Of a stretch of DNA of 31,609 nucleotides, positions 12,501-21,500 are shown piece by piece. This DNA comes from Isoetes engelmannii. Taxonomy: Eukaryota; Streptophyta; Lycopodiopsida; Isoetales; Isoetaceae. Each line of letters opens with the position of its first letter. The stretch's first letter is position 1. A program made the translations under genes and the position numbers. A model generated the notes under the pieces. That model saw only the letters and a program-made list of their open reading frames with translations. It did no database searches and was not told the DNA's origin. Location of the stretch: positions 1 through 31,609 of the forward strand of contig JAANSK020285935.1 of assembly GCA_011763485.2 (NCBI GenBank), written 5' to 3'.

Positions 12501-15500
12501 TAAGAAATATTTTGGCATACTCAATCTGGTTACTTTCACAGGAATGAATACCTCCAAACAGCATGAAGACAGTGGTGATTTGCCTAAGTTTGCCCTGCAA
12601 TAAATGATTTGTAGGCATGCAAGTCTGCGAAACACACCCGTGCTCACTTTTCTAATACCACAACTAAAAGTGAGAGTTAAGGTAAGAATATTCCTGAGTT
12701 ACTTCATGGCATTATTGTAAGTATAGTTAAGCCATTTAAGAGCAGTTCCAATAAAAGACACCAATATATTCATAAAACTTTGTCATTTCCCGACAAGAAA
12801 AAGGCTTTTCGTTGTTCTCGTGTAACCCTCTGCCCTGTGCCTAATTTCTACTTTATTGATTTTATTTTATATAGACAAGACAAGATAAGATAGATAGAAC
12901 GTGAATGAACATACCAGCAACCATATATAGACAAGACAAGATAAGATAGAACGTGAATGAACATACCAGCAACCATACCAAGGTTCCTCATACGGTAAAG
13001 AATCTGCTTCTGTAAAACCAATTGCCCATCCAACCACGTCTGTGGTAGTGGGCCTCCCCACCTGTAAATGATATTACTGCAATTACTAATTAATATCAAA
13101 TGAGTTCAAGTCAAAACTATGTACACAGAAGATTATTGCCGGTTGTAACAGACCCATGAAAGACCAATCGCGTAGATTAGATCTTGTCTGTGGAGCATTG
13201 CTGACACCATTGTAAGAGGGTGGATGGATTTTTCATAAACATCGTGATGTTTTCTCCAGTTGGTTAGGCCAGGTATCTAAAGGGTGGTTAAAACGATACA
13301 TTTGGTACGAGAGAGAGCTCGAGTTCGAGTCTCAAGGAGGGCGTAGATGACTTGGATATCATATGATACCTTGGCTTGGTCTGAGTCTCCATGGGGCATA
13401 GACGACTTGGATATCATATGATACCTTGGTTTGGTCTTGTGATAGTGGGATGACGGTGTGGTCTTATGACAATGTGGTCTTATGATGCTCGTCCTCGAGC
13501 ATATTTCTAGTGGAAGAGATTGTAACAGCCCTATGGGAGACCTTGGAAGAGATTGTAACAGACCTATGGATGGAAGACCGATCGAGTAGATCTTGCCTGT
13601 GGGGCATTCTTGACACCACCGTAACAGGATGGAATGGATTTCCCATGAGGTTGTAACAGAGAGGCAGATTTAATCTTGCCTGGAAAAATTCTTGCACACC
13701 ATCATAAGAGGGTGGGATGGATTTCCATAGGTATCTAGATTGTTTTCGACCGTTGGTTAAGCCGGGATGCTTAAAGCCGGGGTGCTTAAGAAACCTTACA
13801 CCACCTACGTGTGTCTAAAAAATGATGACTTTGAAAAACAAAAGCGTCTATTTGCAAATAGACCTCTTCCTAAAACTACCATAAAAGGGTGGGATGGGTT
13901 TGCCTACTTGATCTTGCCTGTGAGGTGTAAGAGGGCAGGATGGATTTGCCGACTTGATCTTGATGTGGGTGTTTCTTGCATGTGGGGTGTGTGGGATGTT
14001 CCCAACACCACCATAAGAAGTGGGATGAATTTCCCCATATCCGGATGTTTAGGCCAGTTGTGGTTAGATCGGGGTGCTTAAAGGAACCTTACACCAACAC
14101 GTCTAAAAATTGGTGACTTTGGAGAAAAATGTTACAGGAGGTTCAGATTCACAAGATTGTAATTCATGTGCATCAGGGTTGATGCAACAGATATATTGCA
14201 ACAAATCAATATGCTTAAAACTCATTCCAAGGTGGCTGATGTTGGTCTTTTGCATTGCCTAGAGTTGAGGTGCAACAGCAACTTGATCATGTTTATCTTA
14301 CTGAAGCTTTTTGACAGGTTCCTTGCGTCTGATTCTAAACAAGTAGCTAATTTGTGATGCACAATTCTTACTGGTGGAAGCTAGAAAAGATGTTGGCGCA
14401 TCTTAAGAGCACTAAACGCTTAATGTTTAAAAGACCACAATCTTTAGATTTAAAACTACATATAGATGCTGATTTTGCTAAAGTAGCTTTTATAATAGGA
14501 AGCACAAAGCAGGCTATATTTTCAGATGGAGAGGAAGTTACTTACTTGGCCTTCCAAGCAACAAGATGTTGTTACTCTCAATGACATGGACATAAACTTG
14601 AAAACCATGTTACAAGTACATAAAAAAATGTTATAATTCATCACCTTCTCCAGAATATCAGTTAACAGTTACATCGGCATGGTTACAGGATAAGTTTGGG
14701 ACAATTAGGTGACAAAAGAATGCAAAGTAGCCCCGCGCCACCAAGCATCTAAATATTCAGAGCTGTTGAGGGAGGAGATAGAACAGGGTATTTACATCTT
14801 CAATATTGCTCAACTGATTTGCAAGGATTAACTTTCACGAAATGAGAGAATGTCGTGAATCATGCCATTGAAGCCAAAAGGGTCTTCACAACAGAGGAGT
14901 ATTAGTGTTGTACATAGTTGAAAGTGAACCTTATTCTTTGTATAATCAGATAAGTGGCTCACATTTCTTTCTTCACTTGTGTGTTCTTGTTATACTCTAT
15001 ACGCAGCAGAATGGGCACAGAGGGATTTGCAAGTGTTAAATGGTTCTCCTTTCAATTACTATTTGCTATGTCCTATGGTCCAGAATGGAACTGAACAGCT
15101 GTCCAACTGGAATTAACAGGACGATGCTGATAGGTATAACATATGCCATGCAATATACAAAGGTGGTATATTTCCCTGCATGTCACATGGACCGATTTAT
15201 GAAACTGTTCATAGGCATCAGATGTATTTCCTAATATGCATCAGATGTGGCTTGTGTGCATCTTTTTGATGCACAAAGATTGGCATTTATATCTTCAACT
15301 TGTGATGATAATGGACACAGCATGATATCATATAAAAGACATCTGAGAGAAAGGGTCCAGTAGGTCAGTGGCAGAACCTTAGTGAGTTATGAAAAATATG
15401 ATAATGGGCATAGTAGATGTCAGTAAGAATTCCGGTAGCTTAGTGATAGAGCACATGACTTGAAAGCAGGAGGTCCCCAGCCAGTTTATCCTAAAGTTTT

Positions 15501-18500
15501 AACATAATTGTCACTATGTAACATATTGGAGAAGCTCCTGCTAAATTGTTAACTCATTTCTTACCGGTGAAGATTGCCCATCCTGGCCCATGCAAGGAAT
15601 GCGGGTCCACCAAAGTAATCATCCAGGTCGTCCTTGGTCAAATTGAAATTATAACTCTACACCAGATTCCACATGTCAGATTGACACAACCAAGTGGTTA
15701 TATGGCTTTCCATAGATTCATACATAACTTGCTAAAACACCCAATCAATGTGGCTATGATGCTTCTCTTTATTTCTCTGACATTTCTCTAACAGAATATC
15801 TTGTTATTCTAACTTTTTTCGTAGACATGTCAACACACTACTTTATGGAATATGAGGAATATACCACCTTCATGTGCGAACTGTGTATATTTTACCTGGT
15901 AAACCTTCTGCCAGATCGCCTCTTGACCAGTAAATGCAAGTGGCAAATTAATGCCTTGAAGAGCCATCCAGTCTAACTCTTTCTCCCACCTTTTCCAGTT
16001 CCACCATACATAGGAATCTGCATAAGGCAGGCTTGTCTTATGAGGCAAATTATTTATCGTGATGAACAAGTGCGAGTATCATTTTCCTTCTTCTCCACAA
16101 ATTAATATGCGCACCAATTAAAATTAAATAATGATATCCGAGGTCACCTTTGATTACCCTATGCTTAAATATTATTGGGTATATAGCCAAACTGTTTTAT
16201 CGAGTACAAGTCATCTGCCAGCCAGCATCCTTGCCACTTCTAAAACATATATGGCTTAACCTTATAATTGACAAATCTGCGGCTTGTTGCTTACCTATAA
16301 TTGGTTTAACCTGCCGAATGCAGCAACTAGGTTGAAACAGAACTTTTCTAGGGGAGCCTAGTGATTGACCACAAAACAGAACTCCGACATCATCAAACAT
16401 AGAATTTTTCCTACATCTTCTAAGCAGTTCATTGAACATTCGATACACTACTTATCTGTAAGACTGAAACGAAAAAAGTATAGCATGTTGCGAAACTTAA
16501 TTCCGAGCAGAACGCATGTAGTGCTTAAGCTACTCAATAGCAGATCATGAAGTACTTTGACGATTGACCATGAACTCTCTTTGAAACAGGCAGCACACTC
16601 AAACAAATAAATGGATTGAGTCAAAAAGGTACGAAGCAAGCAAATTAACATTTTCCAGCTAAGAAAAAGCCCTCACAAATTGGAAACTTGATAAGGGAAA
16701 GGTTCTCCTGATTCTAAAGGAGCATCATCCCAAAAAATAAAGAGATCAGAAACAGAAAGACATGAACAGTCTTTGTAGATGAGGTGCTTGATAGAAAAAA
16801 AAAGTCTAACGTTAAGGACAGTCCGAATAGCAAATGGGACGGCCCCACCAAGTTGAATATCCTAAGACAGACTTTGGTTCTATCTTTCTAAGACGGAAGT
16901 TTAGATTGGAAGACTCATTATGCCTTGCAGGTTTCAAATGTTGTATGTATCTCATAGACCCTAGGAGCCTTGACCAGGCATTTATATACATCTTTGCTTC
17001 TTTCTTTGATAATTTCATTAATGATGCTCTTAGCTTTTAGACTTCGCATATCTGTATTTTCTGAAAGGCACTTGTCTCTTCACTGACATGAAATGCATCA
17101 TTTAGCCTAGATGGCACCTATTATCTCCAAACAAGATCCAAACTACCTGTTGCAATATGAAGAAAACCTTTCTTTCTATTTCCGTTTTCGTATTCCAACT
17201 ATATTAATTGATAGTCTGTTCCAAAGTCTTTTTTAGTTTCTTCCTTTTGTTCTAGCCCTAGTGCTGTAAACTTCAAAAGGGATAGTCTGTTCAAAGGTCT
17301 TTCCAAACTCAAATCTCCTTTGGGCTTTCGCCTAGAAAGCCATATATTCTGACGATACCAATCTGATGTGTCTAAAATATCTACCCTTACTCACAACTTG
17401 AAGTTACGACATTTTGATAGTAGTTCCAAGGAACTGGTCGTTGTACTTCCACACGATCCAATAAGCGTGGCAATGACCTTGGCTCTGGTACAGTTGCCAA
17501 TTGAGGGCCACCAGTGATATCCCATGATATATGGGCCCCGCACAGGTTCTTGAGGTACCAATGCAGGCCTGCACATAACTCCACTCCCGTTGTCCCTTTG
17601 ATGCTGTAACCAAACCAAACAATAAATAGGATTAGCCAACTGATCGAAGATATTCTCTATGGATGAATTCTATAATAATAACACTACTGTACCTTAAGCA
17701 GTTCTTCTTATACCTTCAATCTCTTTCTCTAATCATGAACATTTATATAATTGCACCACACATTCTAAAATGCTCAAAAAAGAGCTATTTGGCTGAAGTG
17801 AACCTGAAGAGCATAAAGCTTATAAATGGATGGCACTTTGACAGAATAGAACTAATGACTATGAGAATAAAGGAAGGAGATACATAAACTGGGTGATCTA
17901 GAGCTATATAGTTTCTTGTCATCAATAATGTGTGCTATCTACTTCCTCGGGTATAGGGTTCATTTAAGTAACAAGTTCCACCAATTGGTTTTGGCTTGAC
18001 TGGTGGGGTGTTCAGTCCTTCGAAGGTCAGCTGAGATAGCATGTTAGAAGAGTCAGCTGAGATAGCATGTTAACATCTACCGTGTCATCTTCTATCAGTC
18101 AATAATGCTAAAACCACATCAGCTGCCATGTTATCACATGTGCTCCAACAGCACAAAATGCCATGTCAACTGTGGCAAATAATCATATTGCACTTGATCT
18201 CCACCATTTTCAGCTAAATGGAAATTTCAGCTTATATTTTCCCGTCCTAAAGCTTAATTGACAACGCGAAGCCTGTTCTTGAAAAGCTGCAATTTGAATT
18301 CATTGGTGAAGCAATCTGCTACCTGATTCTTGTAGATTAGTAACCAGAGCAATTGAGCCAGATTGTACCTTCTTAAATGTCAAGGGTCTCAATCTAAGAT
18401 GTGGTGCAGATAGATCTTTTTAGTCTGCGTCTGTGATTGCAAGAAGACAGTGGGTCGTCTCTTACTTTGTCATGCTATGAATAGCCATGGCATGGCGTGT

Positions 18501-21500
18501 TGTGTTTCTGGGAGCCTGCATGATCAGCATTCACAGAATCAACACAATTTAGTGATATCTCAGGGCAGATCGCCCTTCACTTTATTGGCTGGCCTCTTTG
18601 GATAACCATGAACTTACTTAAATGAGGCTCCTGCTCAAAGTGGCACCTGCTACAAGAGAGGGATCATTTATTGGGAGTTTTACATCTGAACCTGAGCTGC
18701 CCTGCAGTCTGGAGCAGGAATTTCTTGATGTATCTCTGCTGAGACAAAACAAATCCAGTTCCTTGCTTCGACTCCAATAATTTAGTCATTAACATACCAC
18801 ATTGAAGATCAGTTCACCATTTCAAGTGACATTTTCTGCTGATTAAGGAACAGAGAACTGAGACTCAGAAAAGAGACAGTTCATTTGTTTTAGCACCTTG
18901 GATCCGTGGGGACTGCTCCATAGCCTACACACAAGTCCCCTCTCACCTATCGGAGGCTGTAAAACTTTTCTTTAAATTCACCATTGAGAAAAGCATCCAT
19001 CTGTTGGGCTTCCAAATGAGCATTTCCAATTTATAACACCTATTTCCACTCTCTGTCCTTCCTTGCTACAGATGACTCAATTAATGCATAGGTAAAAAAA
19101 TTAGTTTCAGCTATCAATAAGCTAACCAAGTAATCCCTCAGAAGCATCATGGAAACAAAGTAAGTTTCCATGATGACCGCTTTGTTGCACTTGCTGTTCT
19201 GATCTGACCTTCTGATTGCTTCCTGAAGTGCTGGAATCTGACCTTGAAAAATATTTAAGTCGCATCCAGATACTTCAAGAATATCCGAATATCAACATAC
19301 TGCCACATCACCATATACCCATTGTGTTGTCCCAAGTCAGCTAGCCAGATCCAAATGATGCAAAAGAACAACAGCCAGATACAGATTTTAAGCAGGGGCA
19401 TAATCCTTCACCAAAATTCTAAGTTCTCTTTTCGTTTGTAATCAAAGCGCGCCACAGAAAGAAATCCTCTCCCACCTGGGGAACAGTGGCATTTCCTTTT
19501 AACCTCTGAAGGTTAAAACAGGCAGCAAAAAGAGAATGAACTACCAGAAAGAAATACAATGGCTAGAGAAAAATCTGATTCATCTTCACCCTTAGCATGT
19601 TTTCATAAGAAATACATGTTTTTGTACTTGCCATAGCTGTATAGAGGTCACATTCATATTAATTAGTCCGATAGACTGAAGTATGTTTTACAGATGCATT
19701 GCAAACAAAGCTACAAAAGAATCTCTAGTTACAGTATGCTTATACATTACCTTATTTCTGGGAGACCATCCAGATTTTTGCCAGAGAAATTGCTGATGAA
19801 GAAGCAAGCCTTGCCATCACACAGTTCCTGCATTTAAAATCACTATGTTACTTAAATAGTTCATATAACAGCAATCATTCAAGAAGAATATAAGGCAATC
19901 ACAAAGAAGAGGAAAGATATAAGATTGATTTTATTGGCATCTAAAAAGAACATGAGACCAAATATGTAATACATCAATTCCTTATTGTCTAAGAGCATCC
20001 TCCTAACTTTGAATCTGCTCGACAGAAGCTAGCAAGTAAAATAAAAAATGATAAGAATAGGAAAGCTCCCTTATTGTTACGATTCTGAGCTGGAATCTAG
20101 CAGTTGCTACATGAGGCTTCCTAGCGCGCAGTCCAGAAGAGCCAAAAGGGGAAAACAGTCATATAAGGTATAAGCTTTATGTAACAAGTCACCTTTTGGA
20201 AAGATCTTTGGAGGAAGTGTAAAAGGGAGCCAGCTGTATAAATATGGGAGAAGCGTCCAAGGGAGATTATTTTGTTATGTGTGATATGTGACTTTCTCTC
20301 AAGCTAGCTCTCGCCTCGGTGGAAGCTCTGATTCGTATGAGTTCATAGGCTGGGTGGCGAGTCTTACTTCTTTCCTTTGGAGTCTCCAAGTCATGTGTGG
20401 ACTTAGCCTGACTTTACTTGTGTTCATAACAATGGTGCTTTCATTGAGATCCGGTCTTTTGGTGTGTTGGTTATCACTAGAGGTACTAGTGTGTAACATT
20501 TGGTATCAAAGCTATGGTTCAATAGCCATGGTTCAATTCATGGTTCAATTCCTAGTAGCAGCATTGGTGTGTTCTATATGCTTGAGGGCAAGCATCTCGA
20601 AAAGGGGGAGGAATTGATATGGTCTGTGGGGTATGGGATAAAGCCTTGAAAAGGTTTATGGCCATTGGACCATGAAATTTTGCCCAGTACAACTTCTTTT
20701 GCTCTGTATGTTTCTGTTTTTTAAAGAAATCGCTCATCTTTGTCAACCACTTTGTCAACCAGTGCAACAACAACAGTGTGGTTTTATCATGTTCTCCCTT
20801 AAGAAATCAAGGACTTTCTTTGGGTCCTTATGTTTTATATTTGTCCTTCTGGCTCTTTTTATTCTCGTGCCCAAAATCATTGGAACCATCATCTCCATCA
20901 CGGAAATTATCTTTAGGAGGTCTTCGTTGTGGTGGAGTTCTTCTAGATTCTTCACTACATGAGGAATCATCTTTATGCACACCGCTACTTTTACTTTTAC
21001 TTCCTTCACGCACACTTTGCTCCATTGCGCATACTTGAGCTCTCAAGCGTGCTTGAGCCGTCAATTGTTGTTGCAGTATCTGCGTCATAGAGTCCCCACG
21101 ATCACCTCCACCAATTTGCTCCACACCATCATCTCCACCAGAATGGTCAGCACTGCACGGCCTCCTTTTTGTGCATCAACATAAGAAAGTCTGGTCATGA
21201 CGCTTTTTCTAATCCTTCAGCAAGTTCTTTGGTTGAATATTTCATTGCAACCTTAGCTTTCCGCCGCTTGGGCTTAGTACATGAAGTACCTCATCATTCT
21301 ACAAGCACCTCAAGATCGTCATCACTGCTAATATCAGGTTCAACTCCCTCAACTTGCTTCATCATCTTGTTGCCACACAAATTTTACTCTCAGTGGTGCT
21401 GTGAAAGCACCACTGTTACGAACAGTAAGTGAAATCATGCTAAAGCCCACATAGAACTTTGGAGACTGCAAGGAAAGAAGCAAAACTCGCCACCCAACCT

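Noticed and set aside
15431-15493. Functional tRNA gene
   Set aside because: The B box and the arms are too worn to fold as a good cloverleaf by eye, so a SINE head or pseudogene is more likely.
20828-21124. Small charged protein as a host gene
   Set aside because: Its composition and position after an inverted LTR fit the start of a gypsy gag.
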